In this document: in pieces, positions 1 through 9,141 of the stretch
Numbering within the stretch: position 1 is the first letter of the stretch
Layout: the number at the start of each line of letters is the position of its first letter
Origin: Elusimicrobiota bacterium
GTDB lineage: Bacteria > Elusimicrobiota > UBA8919
Length of the DNA stretch: 64,000 nt
NCBI GenBank assembly: GCA_016928195.1
Contig: JAFGLF010000083.1
Coordinates: forward strand, 1 to 64,000
Direction: 5' to 3'
The notes under the pieces: model-generated
Told to the model about the DNA's origin: nothing
Databases searched by the model: none
Seen by the model: only the letters and a program-made list of their open reading frames with translations
Made by a program: the position numbers and the translations under genes

Positions 1-303
1 GTCAGTTCATTTGTTCGTTTGTTCATTAGTTCTTAAGTCCTTTCAGAACATTTGAACCATTGAACTTTTGAACCGCCGTTCTGGGTTTGCTATTATCGTT
101 CCTACTATATTTATATCAAAAGCGATGTAAGTATGCAGCTCGGCAATCTCATCGCCTCGCTACTATACTTATAAAGAATTTTCGAGGTTTTGTCAAGTAC
201 TTTTTTTAAATCACGAATAGAAAATCACGAATTCCATCACTAATTATCACGAATTAAGTCTTTTTATATTCGTGTCCATTCGTCCGCTGCGACGGATTTG
301 TCT
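1..303. other. Gene-free left end with phrase repeats
   Basis: No convincing gene is seen here. The first 80 bases contain reiterations of TTGAAC/TTGTTC-like words. Bases 210-330 contain repeated CACGAAT words on the plus strand and their complements, and this tract runs into the 3' end of the neighbouring gene. A leftward promoter-like sequence lies at 168-196. Confidence 0.6.
168..196 (-). promoter_or_regulatory. Sigma70-type promoter pointing out of the window
   Basis: Read on the minus strand this is TTGACA, a 17-base spacer, then TATAAG. It would drive a transcript starting near base 160 and leaving the left edge of the window. The transcript is not identifiable from the bases available. 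Confidence 0.5.
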
Positions 304-2712
304 TTATTCGTGCGTATCTATTCGTGATTTAATGGCGGAGATTTCTATACGCAAAACCTCTGCCTCCGGCGAACCGGGGTTCAATTCAAGGTATTTCTCC
401 CAGTTTTTAACTGCACTTTTATAATCCCCTTTTTCTTTATATATCCAGCCCAGATGATAATATGCTCCTGCAAATTTCGGATTTAACTGTATTACTTTTT
501 TATATTTTTTTATAGCTTCATTAAGCATACCGCTTGACATGTAAACATTGCCAAGATTAAAATGTGCCTGAACATACCCGGAACTGAACTGTATTGCCTT
601 CTTGTAATGTTCGATTGCTTGTATATACATACCAATATCTTCATAGGCATATCCCAGCTTAAAATGTGTTCTTGCCGAAAAAGGGTCTATTGCCAAAGCC
701 CTTTCGTAAAATTCTACTGCCTTATTAATCAGTCCTTTTTTCTTATATACATTCCCCAACCCTGAATATGACAGAGCAAAACCCGGATTAAACCTTATGG
801 ATTCTTCATAGCTCTTTTGTGCTTCAGCAAAATTCCCGGAATTGTAATAAACATTTCCTAAATAATAAAGTGCCTCAGCCAGATGAAAGCGGGCAGGCGG
901 ATAACGCGAATTTATTGCAAGTGCTTTTCTGAAATTTTCAATGGCTTTCGGCCAATTAGAAATACGTCTCTCAAGTATCCCTAATGCAAAATAAATCTCA
1001 TAATATTCGGGAAATGCCTTCAGTGTTTCTCTGTATATATACTCTGCTTCCTGTATCCTGCCGATCAGATGAAAAAATCTGGCTTTATTCAATATACCCA
1101 GTGAAAAATTCTCTTTTTTAAATGATTCCTGAGACAATGAGAAATCCAATACCTCCGATTTTATAATATTATGATTTTCAGGCAGGTTGCGGATAAATAC
1201 AGATGTAATTTCATCAAAATAAACCAATTCCCAGTTTTTATGCCTTGCCAATTCGGGTAAAATCTGCTCGGCCTCAAAAGAATTGTGATTTATAAGAACA
1301 AAATTGACACCGTACCTGTCTGCCAGTTGCTCCCACCTGCGAAAATCCTGTAAACACTCATTCCAATGCATGGCGAAGCCAAGCCCATATATCTCCACAC
1401 GCATATCAAATAAAACCTTTCTTTCAGGATAGAATCTCCAGATGAGGTAGCCCCCTATATCAGCACTGTTATAGAAATTGCCGCTTATTTTCTTTTTATT
1501 TACAAAATCAACGGCTTTCTCCGGATAAACCAACTGCGAAACCCCCCAGCCGAATCTTGTATAATCACGCTCTCTTATATAATAACGGTTTGTAACTATG
1601 GAGTATATAAGTCCGGAAATAATTAAAGCAAGAACACCGGCAGATATGTTTTTTATAATATTAACCTTAACATTTGTTCCGGCAAAATTCCGGTTAGAAT
1701 TGGCAAAAAATTGATTTGCATTAATAACTGTTATAGGTACTGCGACTATCGCAAATATAGCAGTATTTCTTATTGTTAATACGGAAAAGTATAAAAAAAT
1801 TACATAAACCAAAAAATGTGAAAAATCTATCCGCCTTATATTCAAAACAATGAATACTGCAGAAACAGAAATCAATATGATATAGCATATTAAAGGCATG
1901 CTCTGCAGCAGGATCTCGGGATGGGAAAAAGGCGGTATAAATTCAGATATCCCCGGCATAAATTTCCTTGCCCATCCGCCGATTTCGACAAAGAGGGTAT
2001 AAGGATAAATTACACCTTTATATGTAAAGGGGTTAATAAAACAAATAATTACGGAAACGGAAAAAATACCGGCTAATCTCCGGTATTTTTTCCCTTTTAG
2101 CCGGTACCGGTCAGGAAGGAGAAATTTTGGCCTCATAGCAGACAAAAGTTCGCCTATAAGATAAGAAAACATAAGCACAAGACCAAGAACAAACAATGAA
2201 TGCGAGTTTACCCATATAAGTTGAATAACCGGCAGAAACCAGAGATAATCCCTGTTATTGTATTTGTATTCATAAAGAATACTGAAACAAAAAAATAAAA
2301 GTATATAACTTACCATTTCGGGACGTATTATAAAGCGTGTACTGATAGCCACCAGGAGCAAAAATATTAAAAAGATTCTTAAGAGGAAATTGTCATCCTG
2401 TCCGTAAAAACGGAAAAGGAGAATAAGCAATGTAAGTATGCATAACATTTGAAGAAGGATGGGACCGCTTATACCAAACACGGCATAAAAAATATAAAGA
2501 ATTACCTGGAAAAACCAGTGAAGGTCCATCCACTGGTTCCCGTATGCCGGAATGGAAAAAATATCGGTCCTGGGTATGGCAAGGTTTTTTACGATGTATT
2601 CGCCTGTTTTCAGATGCCACCAGACATCATAACCTGTTATTGTCCTTATAAGAAAAACAACGGCCAGTATAAAGAGAAGTACGGTTAATATGTATTTTAA
2701 TTTTCTATTCAT
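304..2712 (-). CDS. Multi-spanning GT-C-like membrane protein with C-terminal TPR array
   Basis: An 802-residue protein. Residues about 1-375 are strongly hydrophobic, with many membrane segments. The first periplasmic loop contains DVWWHLKTGEYI, a D-x-WWHL-type motif seen in membrane proteins related to GT-C glycosyltransferases. A soluble section follows, then about seven TPR units from roughly residue 540 to 785, with the usual A-N-P spacing. The likely role is transfer of sugar from a polyprenyl-phosphate donor, or assembly of a surface glycan, with the TPRs as an interaction platform. Donor and acceptor cannot be told. The last residues (KSRIDTHE) are encoded by CACGAATA-type spacer repeat, so the original C-terminus may have been shorter. 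It is the last gene of the leftward series. Confidence 0.8.
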   Translation of the reverse strand: MNRKLKYILTVLLFILAVVFLIRTITGYDVWWHLKTGEYIVKNLAIPRTDIFSIPAYGNQWMDLHWFFQVILYIFYAVFGISGPILLQMLCILTLLILLFRFYGQDDNFLLRIFLIFLLLVAISTRFIIRPEMVSYILLFFCFSILYEYKYNNRDYLWFLPVIQLIWVNSHSLFVLGLVLMFSYLIGELLSAMRPKFLLPDRYRLKGKKYRRLAGIFSVSVIICFINPFTYKGVIYPYTLFVEIGGWARKFMPGISEFIPPFSHPEILLQSMPLICYIILISVSAVFIVLNIRRIDFSHFLVYVIFLYFSVLTIRNTAIFAIVAVPITVINANQFFANSNRNFAGTNVKVNIIKNISAGVLALIISGLIYSIVTNRYYIRERDYTRFGWGVSQLVYPEKAVDFVNKKKISGNFYNSADIGGYLIWRFYPERKVLFDMRVEIYGLGFAMHWNECLQDFRRWEQLADRYGVNFVLINHNSFEAEQILPELARHKNWELVYFDEITSVFIRNLPENHNIIKSEVLDFSLSQESFKKENFSLGILNKARFFHLIGRIQEAEYIYRETLKAFPEYYEIYFALGILERRISNWPKAIENFRKALAINSRYPPARFHLAEALYYLGNVYYNSGNFAEAQKSYEESIRFNPGFALSYSGLGNVYKKKGLINKAVEFYERALAIDPFSARTHFKLGYAYEDIGMYIQAIEHYKKAIQFSSGYVQAHFNLGNVYMSSGMLNEAIKKYKKVIQLNPKFAGAYYHLGWIYKEKGDYKSAVKNWEKYLELNPGSPEAEVLRIEISAIKSRIDTHE

Positions 2713-2785
2713 TGTTAATCAATGCTAAAAACGCAAAAACTTCGTAAAGACCGCTGAATTATATCATCTTTTTGTGTACTTTGCG

Positions 2786-2801
2786 TCCGCCGTCTGGCGG
2801 A
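2786..2801. repeat. Dispersed GC-rich palindrome
   Basis: TCCGCC / GGCGGA arms around a 4-base centre, in the spacer between two genes and embedded in TCTGCGTAATCTGCG-type phrase repeats (about 2780-2841). One member of the family described under findings. Confidence 0.7.
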
Positions 2802-2849
2802 TTCTGCGTAATCTGCGAGAATTCCGTGTAATCTGCGTATTACTTTTTT

Positions 2850-4304
2850 CTATTTATTAAAGCACTCATTCAATATAACACTTGCAATATTTTCAGCCAA
2901 TAGTCCGTTGCCTATTGGCGTACAATGACCGAAACTGCCGCCAAACATGTCTTTAAAATACTTATTATAACCTGCCTGTTCCACGGCTTTTTTAAAAACC
3001 ATTTCATTATCTACAAAAAAAACAATGCCTTTATACGGTTCTAACATTTTCTTTAACTGCTCTACGCTACGCATAGGATACTGTACACATACCGGCTCTA
3101 TTTCCCTTTGGGTTAAGATTTCCACAAGCCTTTGATAGTTATGGTGTGTTATAGGATTATAATATTCTAATCTTAATTCGTTTGCCTTTCTAAAACATTC
3201 CATAGCGAGGTCGTCTTTCCCCTGTTTTTTATAGCAACGGGCTAATCCACCATAAAGTCTATCATTTTTGGGATCCATCTTTATTGCTTTTATAAATATT
3301 TCTTCCGCTTTATTATATTCTCTTCGGTATATATAACCCCACCCTAATTTTACATACACCAGATAATTCCTTGGATTTATTTCTATAGCTTTATTGAACA
3401 TTTTTTCGGCTTTATCATTCTCCCCCTTGTCTCTATAGTAAGTTCCTAGTCCAATATATGCCAGATAGTTTCTTGGATTTATTTTTATAGCCTTATTAAA
3501 TATTTCTTTCGCTATATAGTATTTCTTGTAACACCATCCCAACCCAATATATGCCTCATCATTATTCGGATTTATCTCCACGGCTTTTCCAAACATTTCT
3601 TCGGCCTTACCATAATCCCTTTCCTTTTTATAACACCATCCCAACTTAACATAAGCTTTGTCGTTCTCCGGATTTACTTCTATAGCATCCTTATACATTC
3701 TTTTTCTTTCTCTGAAACCAGTTAGTTGTATCGGGATATCCGTTTCTAAATCAATATCTTCTTCTATTTCTTCCTGTTTATATACTCCCATTTCTTCGGC
3801 TTTGTTTATAATATGCAGGTACAGAAGTTTTACCAGCTTGTATGTTCTGAACGATTTAAAAAACTGCATAACCTTTGAAGTGGCAGTATCTTTATATGGC
3901 ACAATATATTTTCTTTCATCATTTATACCCATCATTGTAACTACCATATCGGGCTTGTATTTGCTTAAATTATATTCTAATCTTGAAACTATTACCGATG
4001 TGTCGGTTCCGATTATACCTTTGTTTATTACGCTGAATTTTAGCCCTGCGTCATTCTGATTTAGAATCCTTTGGAGCTGGCTGGGATAAGAATATTTACC
4101 TCCGGAAGCAGTAGTAGATTCGCCCAGACACATTATACGATATGTTCCCTTTTGTTTTAAGGAAACTATATTCCTATATTCCTGTAAAGATAAATATATA
4201 AATCCTGCTATCCGCAGTCCTGCCTCAAGTAAAATTACGGTTAAACACAACCCGAATATCACCAGTAGTATTTTCTGTTTAACAGTTGTCATTTCTTTTT
4301 GCAT
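2850..4304 (-). CDS. Membrane-anchored SGNH hydrolase-like protein with internal TPR array
   Basis: One membrane segment lies near the N-terminus. The SGNH block I motif follows (MCLGEST, catalytic Ser candidate in GES), then block III (MMGINDE). A C-terminal GHCTPIGN segment is where the catalytic His usually lies. Between blocks III and V sit about five TPR units (NP-x-N-D-x-AY repeats). SGNH enzymes near glycan genes often add or remove O-acetyl groups, like AlgX/AlgJ, but the target here is unknown. The usual Asp of the Asp-x-x-His dyad is not obvious: the sequence reads CTPIGN rather than D-x-x-HP. ATG codons at 4364, 4304 and 4292 are all possible starts. None has a strong Shine-Dalgarno, and 4304 was chosen as closest to the membrane anchor. 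Confidence 0.7.
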   Translation of the reverse strand: MQKEMTTVKQKILLVIFGLCLTVILLEAGLRIAGFIYLSLQEYRNIVSLKQKGTYRIMCLGESTTASGGKYSYPSQLQRILNQNDAGLKFSVINKGIIGTDTSVIVSRLEYNLSKYKPDMVVTMMGINDERKYIVPYKDTATSKVMQFFKSFRTYKLVKLLYLHIINKAEEMGVYKQEEIEEDIDLETDIPIQLTGFRERKRMYKDAIEVNPENDKAYVKLGWCYKKERDYGKAEEMFGKAVEINPNNDEAYIGLGWCYKKYYIAKEIFNKAIKINPRNYLAYIGLGTYYRDKGENDKAEKMFNKAIEINPRNYLVYVKLGWGYIYRREYNKAEEIFIKAIKMDPKNDRLYGGLARCYKKQGKDDLAMECFRKANELRLEYYNPITHHNYQRLVEILTQREIEPVCVQYPMRSVEQLKKMLEPYKGIVFFVDNEMVFKKAVEQAGYNKYFKDMFGGSFGHCTPIGNGLLAENIASVILNECFNK

Positions 4305-4388
4305 TATTTTTAACGACTTTGCGCACTTAGTGTTATTTATCCTGTGCCTTCCGCCCTGTACCATGTCAGGTACGGGGCTTCGCGTTTT

Positions 4389-5990
4389 CTACTTTGCGGA
4401 CTTTCTCTTAACCGGGTGTGTGCCGTATTTCACAGCTTCCTGTATTTCCTTCTCTGCCATATCCAGCCATCCCTTTTTGCCGTATGCAACAGCAAGGTTA
4501 TAGTGGATATCCGGATTGTCCGGTTCAAGATTAATAGCCTGTTTATATTTCTCTATTGCCTTGTCAACCATTCCTTTTTTCAGATAAATATTACCAATAT
4601 TAGTATGAGCTTTTGAATAATACGGATAAATCCTTAATGCTGTTTCAAATTCCTGCAGTGCTCTATCATCCTGATTCCTGTCAAGATATTCAACCCCTAA
4701 ATTCGTATGGACTGAATAATTATTAGGCACCTGTATGGCAGTTTTTGACCAGAGTGTTATCCCGTTTTTCCAGTCCCTGTTTCTGTTTATTGTCTGTAAA
4801 GAATAAAAACCTGATAACAAAATAAAAATAAGTACCGCTGCCCTTTTTCTTACCCCCCCTTGTCTCATAAACCATTCAAAAATCAAAGCAATAATAATAC
4901 AAAAACCAACCGACGGTATGTAAAGACGCTGTTCGGCAAAAGGCCTGCCGGCAGGGATATGTTTTATGTTTGCCACAGGTAAAAGTGTAATAAGCACCCA
5001 TAGTATAGTAAAAGAAACCGTTTTATTAATCTTTATATACCTAATGGCAATTATTAGCAGTACTGCTACTAGCAGGACTGAAAGCAAAACATCCAATTCC
5101 AAGATTGAACTTGCAACTTCCAATTCGCGCCACGCACACAGATCAACAGGAAATGTAACTACCTTTATATAATGTCCTATTGTCTTAAATAACGTGAAAA
5201 CCACCGAAAATAAACCGAAATGAAGTTCCCTCTCCGGATAAGGGACTGTTTTAACAACCCCAAACAAAAAAGCAATATATCCGATTTCAATTATCCAGAA
5301 CGGAATGGTCTTTATAAAATTCTTTGTTCTCTTTTCAGGTTCAGAAAACAAATAAACAATCATAGTTAAAACTATTGGCAATGAAACAGCCATTTCTTTG
5401 GACAATAAAGCAAGAATAAAACAGAGAATAGAGAATAAGAGAGTGAGAGCGCGCGAAAGTGAGAAAGGGCTATTCCGGGCCAGTTCTGTGTATTTCATAT
5501 AAAACATCAGGCATAACATATAGAAAATGAGGCATAGGAGGTCTGTCCGGTTCTTCATCCATGTTACTGATTCTACATGGACAGGATGTACGGCAAAAAG
5601 AAGAGATGTAAGAAAAGCAAGCATTTTGTTTTTAAAGAAAAAAGAAATAAAGAAATATAAAATAATTACATTTAGTATATGTAAAATAAGGCTGGTCAAA
5701 TGATAACCGAATGGATCCTTTTTCCATATGGAATAATCAAACATAAAGGTCAATGCTCTCAGGGGCCTGTATTGTCCCGGCATACCGGGGAAGTGATAAC
5801 GCCAATACTCAGGTTTTATTAAATCCGGGATGTGTTTAGTATTATGAACAAATCTATCGTCGGTAATTAAATGGTCGTCCCACAAAAACTCATTCTTAAA
5901 ATTATTTGAAAAAGTGACTACACAAACAATTATAAGAAATAATATCTGCACAAGTTTCTTTGACATTATTTTTTCCAAAACACACCTCAC
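4389..5990 (-). CDS. TMTC/PMT-like membrane glycosyltransferase with C-terminal TPRs
   Basis: A 533-residue protein. After the first membrane helix comes a loop with FLWDDHLITDD, a paired-acidic motif like that of GT-C O-mannosyltransferases and TMTC proteins. Further on are YRPLR and a run of about ten hydrophobic helices to residue 410. The C-terminal 120 residues form three TPR units. This architecture is frequent in uncultured bacteria and is thought to glycosylate proteins or lipids outside the membrane, using lipid-phosphate sugars. The substrate is not predictable. It lies between the SGNH/TPR gene and a flippase-like gene in the same leftward series. Confidence 0.75.
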   Translation of the reverse strand: MRCVLEKIMSKKLVQILFLIIVCVVTFSNNFKNEFLWDDHLITDDRFVHNTKHIPDLIKPEYWRYHFPGMPGQYRPLRALTFMFDYSIWKKDPFGYHLTSLILHILNVIILYFFISFFFKNKMLAFLTSLLFAVHPVHVESVTWMKNRTDLLCLIFYMLCLMFYMKYTELARNSPFSLSRALTLLFSILCFILALLSKEMAVSLPIVLTMIVYLFSEPEKRTKNFIKTIPFWIIEIGYIAFLFGVVKTVPYPERELHFGLFSVVFTLFKTIGHYIKVVTFPVDLCAWRELEVASSILELDVLLSVLLVAVLLIIAIRYIKINKTVSFTILWVLITLLPVANIKHIPAGRPFAEQRLYIPSVGFCIIIALIFEWFMRQGGVRKRAAVLIFILLSGFYSLQTINRNRDWKNGITLWSKTAIQVPNNYSVHTNLGVEYLDRNQDDRALQEFETALRIYPYYSKAHTNIGNIYLKKGMVDKAIEKYKQAINLEPDNPDIHYNLAVAYGKKGWLDMAEKEIQEAVKYGTHPVKRKSAK

Positions 5991-6017
5991 TCTATTCCGT
6001 TTTCTGCGTAATCTGCG

Positions 6018-6033
6018 TCCGCCAGCCGGCGGA
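6018..6033. repeat. Dispersed GC-rich palindrome
   Basis: TCCGCC-AGCC-GGCGGA in a spacer, flanked by the same TCTGCGTAATCTGCG phrase as the copy at 2786. A second hairpin follows at about 6050-6072 (GCACC ... GGTGC). Confidence 0.7.
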
Positions 6034-6085
6034 TTCTGCGCCTGCCCTGCACCGAACTCTGTTCTGGTGCCGGGGTAATCCGCGT

Positions 6086-6946
6086 TTATTTCTTCAAGTA
6101 TATTAACCTCTTTAGGAAAGTTGAAATAAAAACAAATCCGATTATTGCCGGAATAATCATATCAAGCAGGGAAATCAATAATCCCATGGCTAACAGAGTT
6201 TCCTTTGAAGCATAGTAACCGAAAAGGACCAGTATGGATGTCTCTCTTGTGCCCAATCCGGAAATAGTAAACGGCAGGGCAGACGCTGCTATAACCAGCG
6301 GAACAAAAAACAGTGTTTTTCCAACCGGAATGGATATATTAAAAGCAATAAAAAAAATGAATATATTAATTATTTTTAAACCCTCGAATATTACTGAATA
6401 AAACAGAGCAGGACCATAATCTTTTATATTATTTTTCTTTTTAAATACTAAAAATACTGCTGTACAAATAAGTATCGGCAAAATCACTACAATCCATTTT
6501 ATCAACTCTGGTTTATCAATAACCCAGCCTATAATAAAAAATACAATTAAAGCCGCAGCACTAAAAAGATAGGTTAAAAATACCGAGCCCGCCCCTTTTA
6601 TATATTTGAGGCCGTGCTGACCTTTAAGATAAGCAATTCTCAGCAATTCGCCTGATTTAAAAGGCAAAAGCAATTTTATAGGAATACTACCGAGTCTTAT
6701 AATCATTGCCTCCAAAAGGGTTATATTACATCCCATCAGCTTGATAACTTCCCTATATCTCTGGTTGGCAACAATCAGATGCATAAATATAGAAATCACA
6801 CATATTAAAACAAACAACCCGATATTGATTTTACCTGCTTGCTTTACGACATCGCTAAAATTAATTTTTGTAAAAAGGATAATAAATATGGCTATGGTTA
6901 TAGACCATGTTATAATAAGTGTTATGGTGTTTCTCTTTGTAAACTT
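6086..6946 (-). CDS. Flippase-like membrane protein (LPG_synthase_TM / UPF0104 family)
   Basis: About seven to eight membrane helices and the family signature region SGLGTRETSILVLFGYYA near residue 245, typical of the AglD/MprF transmembrane domain. Stand-alone members are commonly next to glycosyltransferases and are thought to move lipid-linked intermediates across the membrane. The open frame extends 16 codons upstream to 6994, but that extension (SPPAGGP) is encoded by a dispersed palindrome, so ATG 6946 (MKFTKRN) is preferred. No clear Shine-Dalgarno decides it. Confidence 0.8.
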   Translation of the reverse strand, partial: KFTKRNTITLIITWSITIAIFIILFTKINFSDVVKQAGKINIGLFVLICVISIFMHLIVANQRYREVIKLMGCNITLLEAMIIRLGSIPIKLLLPFKSGELLRIAYLKGQHGLKYIKGAGSVFLTYLFSAAALIVFFIIGWVIDKPELIKWIVVILPILICTAVFLVFKKKNNIKDYGPALFYSVIFEGLKIINIFIFFIAFNISIPVGKTLFFVPLVIAASALPFTISGLGTRETSILVLFGYYASKETLLAMGLLISLLDMIIPAIIGFVFISTFLKRLIYLKK

Positions 6947-6969
6947 CATATTCTTTATCGCTGTAATCG

Positions 6970-6987
6970 GTCCGCCAGCCGGCGGAC
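6970..6987. repeat. Dispersed GC-rich palindrome at gene start
   Basis: GTCCGCC-AGCC-GGCGGAC immediately upstream of the flippase gene. It is open in frame with the gene and would add SPPAGGP if an upstream start were used. Confidence 0.7.
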
Positions 6988-7022
6988 TAATCACTGTAAT
7001 CGTATACTTTTAAAAATTTCAT

Positions 7023-8000
7023 TTAAATGTTTTTTATCTGGTTTAATATTACTTTTAAATTAAACGAAAATAATAAATTCAGGTCAACCCTTGGACCGCA
7101 CCAGCATTGACTGCATGAAACTACATCAAGATTTTCAAACGCTTTTTTAAAACCATCTCTAATACAGTTTAACGGTTTTAACTTAACATCCTCTCTACTG
7201 CAATAAATTACATCGCCGTTTGACTGAATCCTGCAGGAAATAAAACCGCACGCACACTTAATCTTTTTCGGCCCGGGCCAGTGGTAAAGATGTTTAAGTC
7301 CGCTGATTGAGTTGGCTATATTTTCCCCCTTCTTTTTTCTGAATATCAGCATTTCTATTGCTTTTTTATACTTTTCTTTTGAAGGCGTAACAGGATTAGG
7401 GGCCGTCCCGCCGAGAATATTTTCCGTAGCAGGCTGAAAATATACATTTGTGTTAAATTCTTTGGCTTTTTTCAAAATAAAATCGATTGAATCAATATTA
7501 ACCTTTGTCAGAACAGTATAAAAAGACAATTTTATTCCGTTTTTAACCGCTGCTTCCGCTGCTTCAATTACTTGTTCGTAAGACCCTCTGCCTCTCAAAC
7601 TATTATGTATTTCGGGAGGGCCTTCAAAGCTTAAATTCAAACGGTTAAGATTTTTAATATCATTGATTTTATCTTTTACCAAACTGCCGTTGGAGTTTAT
7701 TTTTGTCTGCAGTCCTTTACCTGAGGCATAATCAATGATTTTCCCTATATCTTCTCTTAATAAAGGTTCTCCGCCCGTAAAAGACACCGCAACAGTACCA
7801 AGCCGGGCAAGTTCGTCAATCACCGAGAAAATCTGTTCTGTGGTCAGTTCCTCGGATGGGTTTTTCCCTATGGAACAATACAGGCACTTTTTATTACATC
7901 TTTCGGTTATAGACCATCCTACGATAAGCGGAAGCTTGTTTTTGAAAATCTTTGCATTGATTATACATTTACCCGTATATAATAATTTACCAAACCCCAT
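7023..8000 (-). CDS. Radical SAM protein with C-terminal SPASM-like cysteines
   Basis: A 325-residue protein with the radical SAM cluster motif C35-x3-C39-x2-C42 (TERCNKKCLYCS) and the SAM-binding GGEPLL segment about 40 residues later. The C-terminal third has a cysteine set (CACGF, CRI, YCSRE, CSQCWCG) resembling a SPASM/twitch auxiliary Fe-S domain. Such proteins modify peptides or small molecules; those near glycan genes are mostly uncharacterised. It follows two SGNH genes with short gaps, suggesting co-transcription. Substrate unknown. Confidence 0.8.
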   Translation of the reverse strand: MGFGKLLYTGKCIINAKIFKNKLPLIVGWSITERCNKKCLYCSIGKNPSEELTTEQIFSVIDELARLGTVAVSFTGGEPLLREDIGKIIDYASGKGLQTKINSNGSLVKDKINDIKNLNRLNLSFEGPPEIHNSLRGRGSYEQVIEAAEAAVKNGIKLSFYTVLTKVNIDSIDFILKKAKEFNTNVYFQPATENILGGTAPNPVTPSKEKYKKAIEMLIFRKKKGENIANSISGLKHLYHWPGPKKIKCACGFISCRIQSNGDVIYCSREDVKLKPLNCIRDGFKKAFENLDVVSCSQCWCGPRVDLNLLFSFNLKVILNQIKNI

Positions 8001-8028
8001 ATAACTCAGCTCCGTATCATAGAATCAG

Positions 8029-9108
8029 CTACTTAATCGGCATTCTCTTACTTTCTATAAGTTTATTGGATATAATGCAGTTAAATAATCTTTCCATAAT
8101 AAGGTAATGTCCTATAGTATTAGGATGCCCGGCATCCAAAAAATACTGGAATGTTGAATCCCTTGATCCCTCCATTAGCTCTCTTAATCTAATCATCGGA
8201 ATCCCGTATGTCTTTGAAATAGTTTCTAATTCTCTACGGTACAACCCAACCTCTTTAACTTTTTCCGATGGCCACCCGGCTTCCCTGCATAAAATAGGCG
8301 GTATCAAAATCAATACAGCTTTTTTCTTTTTACATAACCTGTTTAATTCCAGAATATTTTCTTTAAAATCCGCAAGGGATACACGCTGGACCAACGCATC
8401 TTTCTGCGGCTGCTGTTTCTTTAATATACTCAAAAACCACTCCCTTAGTACTTTATAAACAGCACTTCTTAATAAAAACCTGTTTTGTATAATTTTAAAT
8501 ATTACCGGCACTTCGAATTCCATAATTTCCCTGTCACTAAGCCGGAATCTTTTATTAGTATCATTTGTACCGATAAACATTGTTACAATATCGGGATTGT
8601 ATTTTATTCCTCTATATTTATAAAAAAACAACGCCTGTGCCGAAGTGTACCCGGGCACACCGGCATTAATAACTTCAAATCTTGTATTGGGATATTTTAA
8701 TTCCCTGTTCAATCTTCTTTCAAGCATGGCATTATACGTCTCGCTCTCTTTAACATCCCAACCGAAAGTATTAGAATCCCCCAGGCATAATACTCTAAAA
8801 ACATCCTTATCCTTTGTTTTTTTGTATTTCCTACCTCTTAATCCATTAAAATTTATTACCACATTTTCATCTTTATATTCAGGTTTCAGACCCCACATAA
8901 GCAAAGCATCTTCTCTAACGAACGGTATTTTCTCAAGGTCATTATCCACACTGCGAATATAAAACTTAAAATCTGCATCAAGTTTTTCGGTTAATCTAAA
9001 AGACCTGACGGTAAACTCAAGTGCACCCAAAACAGCCAGAACAAATAATAGTGTAATAAACAAAAATACTATATTCTTATACTTCCCGAGAAATTCATTT
9101 CCCTGCAT
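8029..9108 (-). CDS. SGNH/GDSL-type hydrolase with N-terminal membrane anchor
   Basis: One N-terminal hydrophobic helix. Block I is LGDSNTFGW (nucleophile Ser in GDS), block III is FIGTNDTNK, and the C-terminal block V is DAGHPNTIGH, giving a complete Ser/Asp/His set. Likely an extracytoplasmic esterase or acyltransferase acting on a glycan or lipid. The start at 9108 is fixed by a strong Shine-Dalgarno (GGAGGT, 9117-9122) eight bases upstream. The longer frame to 9129 has none. The next gene upstream ends 33 bases away. Confidence 0.8.
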   Translation of the reverse strand: MQGNEFLGKYKNIVFLFITLLFVLAVLGALEFTVRSFRLTEKLDADFKFYIRSVDNDLEKIPFVREDALLMWGLKPEYKDENVVINFNGLRGRKYKKTKDKDVFRVLCLGDSNTFGWDVKESETYNAMLERRLNRELKYPNTRFEVINAGVPGYTSAQALFFYKYRGIKYNPDIVTMFIGTNDTNKRFRLSDREIMEFEVPVIFKIIQNRFLLRSAVYKVLREWFLSILKKQQPQKDALVQRVSLADFKENILELNRLCKKKKAVLILIPPILCREAGWPSEKVKEVGLYRRELETISKTYGIPMIRLRELMEGSRDSTFQYFLDAGHPNTIGHYLIMERLFNCIISNKLIESKRMPIK

Positions 9109-9141
9109 TCTTGTATACCTCCGGCACATGTCCTGACTTTG

